This document shows, piece by piece, positions 47,772 to 59,305 of a stretch of 64,000 nucleotides of DNA. The stretch covers positions 2,447,501-2,511,500 of the forward strand of contig NZ_CP158299.1 in NCBI RefSeq assembly GCF_040256395.1, written 5' to 3'. Under the pieces are notes generated by a model, which saw nothing but the letters and a program-made list of their open reading frames with translations, had not been told where the DNA came from and did not search any database. Made by a program: the position numbers and the translations under genes. Position 1 is the first letter of the stretch. Each line of letters begins with the position of its first letter. The stretch comes from Deinococcus sonorensis KR-87. GTDB taxonomy: Bacteria; Deinococcota; Deinococci; Deinococcales; Deinococcaceae.

Positions 47772-48143
47772 ATGCGCTTCATCTTACTGAGTTCTTTACT
47801 TACCATCGGGGCCATCGCCACCTCATGTGCGCCCCGCACCAGCGCGGTTGCGGGCGTCACCGTCACCCCTGTCCTCATCAAGGTGTCGAGTTCGGCGGCC
47901 CGCGGAGGGACCGCGACCATTCAGGGCCGCTACCTGGGCGGGCCGAGCAGCGCAAAGATCCTGCTGGGCGCGGACGAGGACGGCAAGGGCGGCTACGCCC
48001 TGCCGGCCAACGCCATCCAGAGCTGGACCGATTCGCAGATCGTCTTCACCGTACCCAGCGACGCTCCGGTCGGGGGCAGCTGGCTGTTCGTGCAGGTGGG
48101 CGACATGCGTTCCACCGGTCTCCCCTTCAGCGTTCAGCAATAA
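47772..48143 (+). CDS. Small exported IPT/TIG-domain protein (probable lipoprotein)
   Basis: 123 residues: signal sequence [19 protein letters not shown], whose IATSC end resembles a lipobox although position -3 is Ala. The rest is one IPT/TIG Ig-like domain ([43 protein letters not shown]). Likely a periplasmic or surface binding module. GGAGG is 7 nt before the ATG. It is divergent from the lipid kinase with 37 bp between starts. Confidence 0.82.
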   Translation: MRFILLSSLLTIGAIATSCAPRTSAVAGVTVTPVLIKVSSSAARGGTATIQGRYLGGPSSAKILLGADEDGKGGYALPANAIQSWTDSQIVFTVPSDAPVGGSWLFVQVGDMRSTGLPFSVQQ

Positions 48144-48153
48144 CGCAAAAACC

Positions 48154-48189
48154 AGTGCGGGGCCGAGGCATCAGCCTCGGCCCCGCACT
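48154..48189. terminator. Bidirectional terminator with 16-bp perfect stem
   Basis: AGTGCGGGGCCGAGGC (48154-48169), loop ATCA, then its exact reverse complement to 48189. On the minus strand it is followed by GGTTTTT, terminating the class V aminotransferase gene side-on from the convergent IPT gene. Confidence 0.85.
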
Positions 48190-48198
48190 ACATTCTTC

Positions 48199-49377
48199 CT
48201 ACCGCTGCAGAACCGGCGTCAACGCCTCGTCGTAGCGCTGCACCAGGCCCGGCGCGTCCAGCAGCTCCTGCAGCGCCACCATCAGGTCGCGGTAGGGCTC
48301 CGGGCGGGCCGCCTCGCCCATCAGGCCCAGCCGCCAGATCAGGCCGGCGGTGGGGCCCAGCCCACCGGTAATGCTGATGCCCCGGTCGCGCAGGCGGGTG
48401 CGGGTGCCGGCGTCATCCAGTCCCTCTGGGAGCCTGAGCGCCAGCACCGTCGGCAGGCGAGCCGCCGGCTGCGGCACGTAATGGCTGAAGCCCAGCGGGG
48501 CGAGCGCTGCAAAGATCGCCTCCCCCATCTGCTGCACCCGGCGCTGGCGCGTCTCCAGACCCTCGTTCAGCGCGGCCCGCAGGGCGGCGTGAAACGCGAA
48601 GTGCAGGTTGACCGGAACCGTGTGATGGTAGGTCTGGTGCACCCAGTAGTCACGGAGCCCACCGAAATCTGAATACCAGGAGGGATTGGGCGTGCGGCGG
48701 GCGAAGAAGCGCTCGAATGCTCGCTCGCTGACCGCCACCGGGGCCAGACCCGGCGGGGCCGACAGGCACTTCTGAGCCCCGGTATACACGTAGTCCACCC
48801 CCCACGCGTCCATAGAGAACGGCTCCATTCCCGCCGTGGTGACGGCGTCCACGGTGAGCAGCGCCCCACTGCCGCGCACCAGCTCGGCAATCTGCGGCAC
48901 CGGGTTCAAGACGCCGGTACTGGTTTCTCCGTGCACCACCGCCACCAACTGCGCGCCGTCCAGCTGATCGGCCACGTCCGCCGGATCAATGGCCTCCCCC
49001 AGCGGCGCCGTGACCACCCGAACCTGGGCGCCGGCCCGGGCGGCCATCTCCGCCATCCGGCGCCCGAACGAACCGTTCGCGCACACCAACACCGTGTCAC
49101 CCGGCTCCACCAGGTTGGCAAACCCCGCCTCCATGCCCAGCGATCCGGTCCCGGCCAGCAGCGCCGTGAAGGTGTCCGGGGCCGTGCCATACATCTGACG
49201 CAGGTCCGCCTGGATCTCACGGTTCAGCGCGAAGACCTCGCGGTCCATATGGCCGAGCATCGGCCGCATCAGGGCCCGCACGGCGTCCGGATGGATCGGT
49301 GTGGGCCCGGGAGTCAGCAGGGTATGGGCCACATGGCCCAGCTCGGTCTGAAACACGTCGTTCGGCAACATTGCCAT
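48199..49377 (-). CDS. Class V aminotransferase (alanine-glyoxylate / serine-pyruvate type)
   Basis: 392 residues. [26 protein letters not shown] is the family N-terminus (segments of it), [15 protein letters not shown] binds [14 protein letters not shown] is typical, and the PLP lysine is in [21 protein letters not shown] 49377 is 7 nt after TATGCT (49385-49390, minus strand), so leaderless; in-frame ATGs upstream at 49485 and 49389 are rejected for that reason, and the ATG six nt downstream is less well placed. Exact amino donor unknown. Confidence 0.9.
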   Translation of the reverse strand: MAMLPNDVFQTELGHVAHTLLTPGPTPIHPDAVRALMRPMLGHMDREVFALNREIQADLRQMYGTAPDTFTALLAGTGSLGMEAGFANLVEPGDTVLVCANGSFGRRMAEMAARAGAQVRVVTAPLGEAIDPADVADQLDGAQLVAVVHGETSTGVLNPVPQIAELVRGSGALLTVDAVTTAGMEPFSMDAWGVDYVYTGAQKCLSAPPGLAPVAVSERAFERFFARRTPNPSWYSDFGGLRDYWVHQTYHHTVPVNLHFAFHAALRAALNEGLETRQRRVQQMGEAIFAALAPLGFSHYVPQPAARLPTVLALRLPEGLDDAGTRTRLRDRGISITGGLGPTAGLIWRLGLMGEAARPEPYRDLMVALQELLDAPGLVQRYDEALTPVLQR

Positions 49378-49497
49378 TGAATTTAGCATAGAAGCAGCTG
49401 CTGATTGCGCATGCCCTGGAAAAGAGCGGGACATAAGCAACAGTATTGCCAAACGGGCCAATTTCTCTTCGACAAAATGTTGCAACTGGTCTCCTCT

Positions 49498-50607
49498 TCA
49501 GCCGAGCTCAAGCAGTCGGCTGGTCTGGAGGGCGATTTCTCCTTCCTCATCGGTTGGGATCACCAGGGCGGCGACAGGGCCAGGCCTGCTGATCAGCGGC
49601 TGACGGCTCTGGTTGGCCTCCGCGTCCAGCCTCAGCCCCAGCACGTTCAGGCGCCCGACCACCTCCGCCCGCAGCCAGGTGTCGTGCTCGCCAGCGCCTC
49701 CAGTGAAGACCACGGCATCGAGGCCATCCATGGCTGCGGCATACGCACCCACGTACTTGCGAATGCGCCTCGCCATGACCTGAAGGGCAAGGGTGGCCCG
49801 CTCATCGCCGTCTTCGCGGGCGCGGTGCAGGTCCCTCAGGTCGTTGCTGATCCCGGACAGGCCCAGCACGCCGGACTCGCGGTTGAGCAGGGTATTCGTC
49901 TTGGCCAGACCTTCGCGCTCGGCGAGCCATACCACCACTGCCGGGTCGAGGTCGCCGCTGCGCGTGCCCATGACCAGTCCTTCCAGGGGTGTGAAGCCCA
50001 TGCTGGTATCCACACTCCGGCCATGCTGCACAGCGCAGGCGCTGGCGCCGTTGCCCAGATGCAGCGTGACCAGCTTCAGCTGCTCCAGGGGACGACCCAG
50101 CATCTCGGCAGCGCGGCGGGCGACGTAGGCATGGCTGGTCCCGTGAAATCCGTAGCGCCGGAGGCCGTGTTCCTGATACAGCCGGTACGGCAGGGCGTAC
50201 AGATACGCTTCCGGCGGCAGCGTGGCGTGGAACGCAGTGTCGAAGACGGCCACATTAGGCACGTCCGGCTGCAACGCCAGGGCTCCATCAATCCCAGCCA
50301 GGGCAGGAGGATTATGCAGCGGGGCCAAGGGGGTGAGCTGCTGCAGGGCCGCCAGTACCTCCGGTGTCAGGCGCGTGGCTTCCCGGAAACGTTCTCCCCC
50401 ATGCACCACCCGGTGGCCGATGGCCCACAGTTCTGTTCCGGGGGGTAGCTGACTCAACACCTGCTCCACCGCCGATCGGTGGTCGGTCACCGGACCGCCC
50501 GGCTCACCAATTCGCTCGATGAGCCCGCGCATCAGCGTCTGGCCTTCTGGAGTACACAGCTGATACTTCAGACTGCTGGAGCCGGCGTTTAATACCAGAA
50601 TCGTCAT
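49498..50607 (-). CDS. ackA: Acetate kinase
   Basis: Interconverts acetate and acetyl phosphate. 369 residues, slightly shorter than the usual about 400. Motifs: VLNAGSSSLKYQL, IGHRVVHGGERF, FDTAFHATLP, YRRYGFHGTSHAYV (split by family spacing), THLGNGASACAV, TSMGFTPLEGLVMGTRSGDLDP and VFTGGAGEHD. TAGGGT (50614-50619, minus strand) ends 6 nt before the ATG. No pta gene is nearby. Repeat copy D lies 34 bp upstream of the start. Confidence 0.95.
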   Translation of the reverse strand: MTILVLNAGSSSLKYQLCTPEGQTLMRGLIERIGEPGGPVTDHRSAVEQVLSQLPPGTELWAIGHRVVHGGERFREATRLTPEVLAALQQLTPLAPLHNPPALAGIDGALALQPDVPNVAVFDTAFHATLPPEAYLYALPYRLYQEHGLRRYGFHGTSHAYVARRAAEMLGRPLEQLKLVTLHLGNGASACAVQHGRSVDTSMGFTPLEGLVMGTRSGDLDPAVVVWLAEREGLAKTNTLLNRESGVLGLSGISNDLRDLHRAREDGDERATLALQVMARRIRKYVGAYAAAMDGLDAVVFTGGAGEHDTWLRAEVVGRLNVLGLRLDAEANQSRQPLISRPGPVAALVIPTDEEGEIALQTSRLLELG

Positions 50608-50640
50608 GGCTCTACCCTACCGGCAAGATAGAGAGGCAGC

Positions 50641-50675
50641 AAGTGAAAATATTCACGATAAAGTGAGGTCGTGAA
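50641..50675 (-). repeat. 35-bp intergenic element, copy D
   Basis: Minus-strand orientation: TTCACGA in complement at 50669-50675, N10 CCTCACTTTA, TCGTGAA in complement at 50652-50658, N4 TATT, TTCACTT in complement at 50641-50647. It sits between lnt and ackA (both minus), 33 bp past the lnt stop, and shares TCGAAGAAACAT upstream with copy C. Confidence 0.85.
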
Positions 50676-50708
50676 ATGTTTCTTCGACTATCTACTAACT
50701 TTGGGTCC

Positions 50709-52163
50709 CTACAGCCGCTGCCAGCGGGCGCGACGTTCAGCGCGTATAGCCGGCAAAAACAGCAGAAGTGCCAGGATCAATGCTGGGGCATCACCAAGGC
50801 GCACATACACTGTCTGGCCTTCCAGCAGCGGATAGCGGGCGTGCAGGACACCCTCGCCGGCACTAAGTTGCTGACGTGTATGCCCTAGATCATCCACCAC
50901 CGCCACGATCCCAGCATTGACACTGCGCAACATCCAGCGCCGTGTCTCAATGGCCCGCACCCGGCCCATCTGAAAGTGCTGCACCACGCCCCAACCGCGG
51001 TACCAGCCGTCATTGCTGACGTTCACCAGGACTTCTGCCCCATTGCGCGCCAGCTGCCGCGTCACCCACGAGAAAATGCTGTCATAACACACATAAGCGC
51101 CGTAGCGACCGCCCTCGATTTCCAACGGTGAAGTGACTCCGCCTGACAGTTCATTTGCAAAACCCAGATTCAGCAGCCGAAAGATTTGTAAATAAATGGG
51201 CCGAAGCGGCCCCGGCCGCTGCTCAGTCCCGGCAAATAAGTAATATTCGCCGAACGGCACTGGCTTCAGCTTCTGATAAATTACCGGTCCTTGTGAAAGA
51301 CCATTCCAGGTCTGGACGGTGTTTTGGTTTCGATCCCGCACGCCGTAGATGCCAGGGGCTGGAGTGAGGGGCAGCAGCGAGGGGTCACTTACAGCCGTCT
51401 CGCTCCAGATAGTCAATTCACCTGGCTGCCGAGCCGACGAGAGCTGGAGCAGCCGTTGCATTTGCTCTTCTGGACCGACGGACCCGCTCGCCTTCCCAAA
51501 ACTGTCAAAGTTTGTGCGGACCAGCAACGCTCGCTGCTGCGGCCCGGCAGCCGGCATGCGGCTGAGGCCATAGCCCAGCCCCAGCAGCCATATCAGCGCC
51601 ATACCGAGCGGCAGCCGCCAGCGGCGGTACAGCATCGCCACCACCGCCGCAGCGGTAGCGCTCACCAGGACGCTCAGCCCCAGAGCGCCCCACAGGTCGG
51701 CGGTCTGCACCAGTGGAGAAGGGAGCAGCGTGTACCCCATCCCACTCCACGGAAAGGCCAGCGGGCCCAGCGTCCGGAGCCATTCCAGCACCACCCAGCC
51801 ACCCGCCAGCGCCAGCACCCGCGCCAGCCGGTCGCGTAGTCGCCAGACACACAGCGCCGCCATCACCGCCCAGAAGCCACCCTCGATCAGGTACAGCGGA
51901 ATCATCAGCAGCTCTCCGCCGGTTCCCAGGCCGCTCAGGTCGGCGGCAAAGCGGGCCAGCCACCACAGCTGAACCGCAAAGTAGGCACTCATGGTCCAGA
52001 ACGCCCGGCCGGCCACCTGCCGGGGTCTGGGGCCGCCCGCGATCCAGTACAGCACCGCCGCCAGCGGGAGCGGGGTCAGCGCGCTCCACGGCTGCGGAAG
52101 GCCGCACAGGGCGAGGGCGGCCCCCAGCAGAAGGGACAGCAGCACAGTGAACAACGCAGGCAC
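50709..52163 (-). CDS. lnt: Apolipoprotein N-acyltransferase
   Basis: Adds the third acyl chain to lipoproteins in the inner membrane. 484 residues: six membrane helices at about 1-200, then a nitrilase-like domain with the catalytic triad Glu in IWSETAV (about 253), Lys in YQKLKPVPFGEY (about 298) and Cys in VCYDSIF (about 358), and a final helix LILALLLFLP. LRTLGPLAFPWSGMGYT is a family motif. GTG start with TAGAGT (52170-52175, minus strand) 6 nt upstream. Fits a diderm envelope with lipoproteins such as 11723-13615. Confidence 0.95.
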   Translation of the reverse strand: MPALFTVLLSLLLGAALALCGLPQPWSALTPLPLAAVLYWIAGGPRPRQVAGRAFWTMSAYFAVQLWWLARFAADLSGLGTGGELLMIPLYLIEGGFWAVMAALCVWRLRDRLARVLALAGGWVVLEWLRTLGPLAFPWSGMGYTLLPSPLVQTADLWGALGLSVLVSATAAAVVAMLYRRWRLPLGMALIWLLGLGYGLSRMPAAGPQQRALLVRTNFDSFGKASGSVGPEEQMQRLLQLSSARQPGELTIWSETAVSDPSLLPLTPAPGIYGVRDRNQNTVQTWNGLSQGPVIYQKLKPVPFGEYYLFAGTEQRPGPLRPIYLQIFRLLNLGFANELSGGVTSPLEIEGGRYGAYVCYDSIFSWVTRQLARNGAEVLVNVSNDGWYRGWGVVQHFQMGRVRAIETRRWMLRSVNAGIVAVVDDLGHTRQQLSAGEGVLHARYPLLEGQTVYVRLGDAPALILALLLFLPAIRAERRARWQRL

Positions 52164-52257
52164 CCGGACACTCTAGCAAGCGCCAGCACCCCCCCCAAGC
52201 AGAGGCAGCACGCGCCACATGCCCCGGAGCAGCAATTGATGTACCCTTGACCCTACG

Positions 52258-52962
52258 GTGAGAATTGCGTTTCTGAGTGACATCCACGGCAACATTCATG
52301 CCCTGACGGCGGTCAAACGGTTCCTGAGCGAGCACTCGGTGGACCAGATCATCGTCGTGGGCGACCTGGTCGGCTATGGCGCCAGCCCAGGACCGGTGAT
52401 CGACTTTATCCGGCGCGAGGGCTGGCAGACCGGCATGGGTTCCAGCGACGCCCGCGTGGCTTTCGAAATGGGCAAGGAACGCGAGCGCAAGGGCGTCTCC
52501 GACACGGTGCTCGGCTGGACCCGTCAGACGCTCGCACCGGAACAGCTCGACTTCCTGAGAAAGCTGCCGGTGGGCGGCCGGATGCAGACCCCGCTTGGCC
52601 GGCTGCGCTACTGCCACGGCTCCCCCCACGATCCGGAACAGCGCCTGGACCTGATGGCGCAGGAACGCGAGATGGAGACACTGGCACAGTCGCTGGGCTG
52701 CCGGGTGGTGGTGGTGGCCGGCACGCACATCCCGTTCACCCGGAAGGTGGGCGACACCGTGTTCCTGGACCCCGGCTCGGTGGGCCTGAGCCTCAACCAC
52801 GAGCCGGGCGCCGACGTGGCCATCGTGGACTTCAACGGGCTGCTGCCCAAAATCACGCTGCACAAGGTGCTGTACGACTTCCACTCGGCCGCCTTCGACA
52901 TCATGGCCTGGAACCTGCCACCGGTTATCGCTGACGTGATCAAGACCGGCAAGATGGGCTAG
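52258..52962 (+). CDS. Calcineurin-like metallophosphoesterase (YfcE/MJ0936-like)
   Basis: 234 residues. Metal-binding motifs [24 protein letters not shown] and GTHIPFTR (in place of the usual GHTH), then LDPGSVG. The set matches the phosphodiesterase branch of the family. The GTG start is inferred from the N-terminal motif, which allows no later start. A terminator follows. Substrate unknown. Confidence 0.9.
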   Translation: MRIAFLSDIHGNIHALTAVKRFLSEHSVDQIIVVGDLVGYGASPGPVIDFIRREGWQTGMGSSDARVAFEMGKERERKGVSDTVLGWTRQTLAPEQLDFLRKLPVGGRMQTPLGRLRYCHGSPHDPEQRLDLMAQEREMETLAQSLGCRVVVVAGTHIPFTRKVGDTVFLDPGSVGLSLNHEPGADVAIVDFNGLLPKITLHKVLYDFHSAAFDIMAWNLPPVIADVIKTGKMG

Positions 52963-52976
52963 GGCAACACGATGAG

Positions 52977-53006
52977 GGGGCGGCTGGAGTTCCAGCCGCC
53001 CCTTTT
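52977..53006 (+). terminator. Terminator after the phosphoesterase gene
   Basis: GGGGCGGCTGGA (52977-52988) and TCCAGCCGCCCC (52991-53002) with TTTT to 53006; the convergent MHYT gene ends at 53018. Confidence 0.8.
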
Positions 53007-53017
53007 CCGTACCCCGC

Positions 53018-53791
53018 TCAGCGGGTCAGCGCGCTGCGGCGACCGACCGAGTCGGCCAGGATCAGCGCGAAGGTACACACGAACACCAGCACCGAGGCGC
53101 CGCCGACCATCATGCCCAGGGTGCTCTGGTCCGCACCGCCTTCGCTCAGCGGGGAGCCGACCATGGGGCTCATGCGATAGCTGTACTGCACAGCGGCCAT
53201 GCCGGTGTAATGCATGCCCACGATCGCCACGCCCATTACCAGAGCCGCGCCGCCCTGAATGGCCAGCCGGGCCGGGCCATCCAGCCGAGTGGTCATGACC
53301 CGGGAAAACAGGTAGAACGCCACCGAGGCCGCCGACACCGCAATCAGCACCGACAGGAGGAATGGCAGCGCCACATACCGGCTCACCGCGTCCACCTGCA
53401 TGGCCGCCATACCCGAGTAGTGCATCAGCACGATGCCGGTCCCGGCGATGGTCCCGCTGGCAATGATCCGGACGAGCGTCTGAGGACCACGGTTCAGGAA
53501 CATCACCGCCGCCACCAGGAAGGCCACCGACACCAGACCGGACACCACCGTCAGCGGGACGTTGAAGCTGAGGCCCACCGGCACCTGGAACGCCAGCATG
53601 CCGACGAAATGCATGGCCCAGATGCCGTACCCGAGCAGCAGGCCCTGACCCACCTGACGACGGGTGCGGTCCTGCGCGTCGCCGTCGCGGGCGAGTTCCA
53701 GCGAGAGGTAGGAGGTCACAGAGGCAATCACAAAGGACAGCACGATGTAGAACGGGTTCCAGCTGTGGGACATCAACATGGCATCGGTCAT
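53018..53791 (-). CDS. Stand-alone MHYT-domain membrane sensor
   Basis: 257 residues, seven predicted membrane helices. Three MHYT motifs are visible: [24 protein letters not shown] and [12 protein letters not shown], thought to bind a metal (perhaps copper) and sense diatomic gas. In most proteins MHYT precedes GGDEF/EAL or kinase domains; here there is none, so signalling would need a partner. ATG 53791 has AGGAG upstream. The 214-bp gap to hisS holds the divergent promoters. Confidence 0.9.
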   Translation of the reverse strand: MTDAMLMSHSWNPFYIVLSFVIASVTSYLSLELARDGDAQDRTRRQVGQGLLLGYGIWAMHFVGMLAFQVPVGLSFNVPLTVVSGLVSVAFLVAAVMFLNRGPQTLVRIIASGTIAGTGIVLMHYSGMAAMQVDAVSRYVALPFLLSVLIAVSAASVAFYLFSRVMTTRLDGPARLAIQGGAALVMGVAIVGMHYTGMAAVQYSYRMSPMVGSPLSEGGADQSTLGMMVGGASVLVFVCTFALILADSVGRRSALTR

Positions 53792-54005
53792 GGGGCTCCT
53801 GAACCGGGCCGCCGGGAGGCAGCCCGCTGAATGGGGACGGTGGGTCGGCTTCGGGCAAAGTGGAGGGGAAGGTGGAAGCAGGCCGCAGTCCAGCGCGCCA
53901 TGCAACAGCAGCCATAAAAGCGGCCAGACCGCCGGGGAACCGTACGTTTTGCTTCCAATTTCCCCTGGCTGGGGGAAGGAAGCGGGCCGCGCTACACTTC
54001 TGGCC

Positions 54006-57082
<3,077 letters not shown>

Positions 57083-57088
57083 GACAAC

Positions 57089-57111
57089 GGGGAGGCACTG
57101 ACCTCCCCTTT
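57089..57111 (+). terminator. Terminator after aspS
   Basis: GGGGAGG-CACTGA-CCTCCCC followed by TTT, 6 nt past the stop. Confidence 0.7.
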
Positions 57112-57124
57112 CCTCAAGACTAGC

Positions 57125-57159
57125 AAGTGAATTGTTTCACGATAGAGCCTGCTCGTGAA
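57125..57159 (-). repeat. 35-bp intergenic element, copy E
   Basis: Minus-strand orientation: modules at 57153-57159, 57136-57142 and 57125-57131, N10 GCAGGCTCTA, N4 ACAA. It lies between convergent aspS and GNAT genes. Read on the plus strand, the TTCACGA/TCGTGAA stem runs straight into TTTTTT (57161-57166), so this copy may double as a terminator. Confidence 0.85.
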
Positions 57160-57171
57160 TTTTTTGGCTCC

Positions 57172-57474
57172 TTACAACTTGAACATGGTCCGCTGGGCCG
57201 GCTGGACCAGGGACAGGTACTCCGGATGCCGCCGGATGAAGCCAGCCACGAACGGACACATCGGAATGACATTGAGGCTGCGCGCCCGGGCGTCGTCGAG
57301 GGCCGTGCGGATCAGCAGGCTGGCCAGCCCCTGCCCCTCGTGCCCCTCCTCGATCTCGGTGTGCGGGAACAGCAGCGCGCCGGTCACCGGGCGGTATTCC
57401 GCGAAGCCCAGCAGCCGGGCACCGTCGCGCAGCTCGTACCGCTTCTGTTCAGGGTTATCGATCACTTCAGGCAT
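57172..57474 (-). CDS. GNAT-like N-acetyltransferase (YjdJ/COG2388 type)
   Basis: 100 residues. The short GNAT fold is recognised by FAEYRPVTGALLFPHTEIEEGHEGQGLASLLIRTAL, where GHEGQGLA is the acetyl-CoA pyrophosphate loop, and IPMCPFVAGFIRRHPEY. Substrate unknown. Its ATG overlaps the ispD stop by 8 bp, so it is the last gene of the ubiX-ispD-GNAT operon. Confidence 0.88.
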   Translation of the reverse strand: MPEVIDNPEQKRYELRDGARLLGFAEYRPVTGALLFPHTEIEEGHEGQGLASLLIRTALDDARARSLNVIPMCPFVAGFIRRHPEYLSLVQPAQRTMFKL

Positions 57475-58129
57475 ACGGTTCCTCCATATCGTCCAGTTGC
57501 CGGGCCAGCGCGTCGGCCAGTCTCAGGTCTCCGGGGGTGGTTACCTTGAACAGCCGGGCGTCTCCCGGCACCAGCGCCACCTCTCCTCCGGCCCAGCGGA
57601 CCAGCCCGGCGTCGTCGGTGGCCAGATGACCGGCACGTTCTGCGTCCAGGTGGGCTCCCAGCAGGACCTCACGTACAAATCCCTGCGGCGTCTGCACGGC
57701 CCACAGGCCCTGCCGCTCCACCCGCTCCTCCCAGCGGTCGGCGGTGGCGCGCACCAGCGTGTCGGCCACCGGCAACGCGGCGGTGGCCGCACCGTGTTGT
57801 ACGGCCGCCGCCCGCACCGCCCGGGCCACGGTGGGCGGCAGGAACGGCCGCGCGGCGTCGTGGATCAGCACCACGTCCGCGTCGCTCGCCTGCAGCAGCG
57901 CCAGCACCGACCGCTGCCGCGTGTCGCCCCCGAGGATGAAGCGGGCGGGCACATCGGCAGGCGGCGTCAAGCCCGAAGGCAGCGCCACCACCACCTCATC
58001 CACATGCGGGTGCAGCGCCGCCACGCTGCGGGCCAGGAGGCTGCGGCCCGCCACCTCGACCATTGCCTTGGGCCCCAGCCCCAGGCGCTGGCCACTGCCG
58101 GCCGCCGGCACCAGCGCCGCGACCTTCAT
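57467..58129 (-). CDS. ispD: 2-C-methyl-D-erythritol 4-phosphate cytidylyltransferase IspD
   Basis: Third step of the MEP isoprenoid pathway, CTP plus MEP to CDP-ME. 220 residues: nucleotide loop ALVPAAGSGQRLGLGPKA, VALPSGL, VLIHDAARPFL, and QTPQGFVREVL with TDDAGLV (standard TDD/E-A motif). ATG 58129 overlaps the ubiX stop as ATGA. ispG of the same pathway is at 15435-16670. Confidence 0.94.
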   Translation of the reverse strand: MKVAALVPAAGSGQRLGLGPKAMVEVAGRSLLARSVAALHPHVDEVVVALPSGLTPPADVPARFILGGDTRQRSVLALLQASDADVVLIHDAARPFLPPTVARAVRAAAVQHGAATAALPVADTLVRATADRWEERVERQGLWAVQTPQGFVREVLLGAHLDAERAGHLATDDAGLVRWAGGEVALVPGDARLFKVTTPGDLRLADALARQLDDMEEPYA

Positions 58130-58683
58130 GCGCCGTCCCAGCGGCGGAAGCCCGGCACGTCCAGCCCGAACTGGTCCAGCAGCCGCACCGTCACGAAGTG
58201 CAGCAGCTCCTCGATGCTCTGTGGGGCGTGATAGAAGCCGGGGCTGGCCGACATCACGGTGGCCCCGGCATCGTGGGCGCGCAGCATGTTCTCCAGCATC
58301 GGGCGCGGCAGCGGGTCCTCCCTCAGGGCCAGCACCAGCCGCCGCCGCTCCTTGAGCGTCACGTGGGCCGCGCGCGACAGCAGGTTGTCGGCGAAGCCTC
58401 CGGCGATGCGGGCGAGGGTGCCGGCGCTGCACGGCACCACCAGCATGCCGTCGGTGCGGTACGAGCCGCTGGAAATGCTGGCCCCCAGGTCGCGGTCGTC
58501 GTGGACGTGGGCGGCCAGGGCCGTCAGGTCCGCCAGCTGCGGCCCGGACTCGGCTGCCATCACCCGTTTCGCGCCGCTGGACACCACCAGCTCGGTCTGC
58601 ACGTCCAGCTGCTGCAGCGCCTGCAGCACATTCAGGGCATAGGGAATTCCACTTCCGCCCGACACCCCCACCACCAGTCTCAT
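58126..58683 (-). CDS. ubiX: UbiX-type flavin prenyltransferase
   Basis: Prenylates reduced FMN to the cofactor used by UbiD decarboxylases. 185 residues: RLVVGVSGGSGIPYALN (FMN loop), VVSSGAKRVM, ISSGSYRTDGMLVVPCSAGTLA, KERRRLVLALREDPLPRPMLENM and GATVMSASPGFYHAPQSIEELLHF. TATCCT (58690-58695, minus strand) ends 6 nt before ATG 58683. No ubiD is in the window; in Deinococcus it could serve menaquinone synthesis, by inference. Confidence 0.93.
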   Translation of the reverse strand: MRLVVGVSGGSGIPYALNVLQALQQLDVQTELVVSSGAKRVMAAESGPQLADLTALAAHVHDDRDLGASISSGSYRTDGMLVVPCSAGTLARIAGGFADNLLSRAAHVTLKERRRLVLALREDPLPRPMLENMLRAHDAGATVMSASPGFYHAPQSIEELLHFVTVRLLDQFGLDVPGFRRWDGA

Positions 58684-58702
58684 GCCGGCAGGATAGTGCA
58701 CC

Positions 58703-59305
58703 TCACAGCCAGCCGCGCTCCCGGGCCCGCCGCGCCGCCTCCACCCGGCCGGCCGCCTCCAGCTTGCTGATCGCCTCCGAGAGGTAGTTGCGGACCGTGC
58801 CCTCCGACAGCTGCAGCAGCCGGGCGATCTGCGCGGTGCTGGCGCCCAGTTCCGCCTGCGCCAGCACCTGCCGCTCCCGCTCGGTCAGCGGGTTCTGCAC
58901 GTCCCAGGCGCTGGCCGCCAGTTCCGGCGCGATGGCCCGGCCGCCCGCGTGCACCTGCCGGATGGCGTCCGCGAGCTGCTGGGCCGGGGCGTCCTTCAGC
59001 AGGTAGCCGCGCGCCCCCACCTCCAGGGCGCGGCGCAGGTAGCCGGGCCGCGCGAAGGTGGTCACGATCACCACCCGTACCCGGCTCCCCTGGGCCTGCA
59101 GGCGGGCCGCCACGTCCAGCCCCGACAGCGCCGGCATCTCGATGTCGGTCACCAGCACGTCCGGGTTCAGCCGGGTGGCCAGCTCCAGCGCCGCCGCGCC
59201 GTCGGCCGCCTGGCCCACCACCTCCAGATCGTCTTCCAGCGACAGCAGGGCGCTCAGGGCGCCGAGCACCAGCCCCTGGTCCTCGGCCAGCACCACCCGG
59301 ATCAC
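58703..59305 (-). CDS. NarL/LuxR-family response regulator
   Basis: 200 residues. Receiver domain with AEDQ at the N-terminus, phosphoacceptor Asp in VLVTDIEMPALSG (about 54), VTTFARPGYLRRAL and Lys in GYLLKDAP; then a GerE/LuxR helix-turn-helix (LTERERQVLAQAELGAS, TAQIARLLQLSEGTVRNYLSEAI by segments). The DesR-like pair with the kinase just upstream; GTG start overlaps the kinase stop as GTGA. Likely controls the ABC exporter operon it belongs to. Confidence 0.93.
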   Translation of the reverse strand: MIRVVLAEDQGLVLGALSALLSLEDDLEVVGQAADGAAALELATRLNPDVLVTDIEMPALSGLDVAARLQAQGSRVRVVIVTTFARPGYLRRALEVGARGYLLKDAPAQQLADAIRQVHAGGRAIAPELAASAWDVQNPLTERERQVLAQAELGASTAQIARLLQLSEGTVRNYLSEAISKLEAAGRVEAARRARERGWL

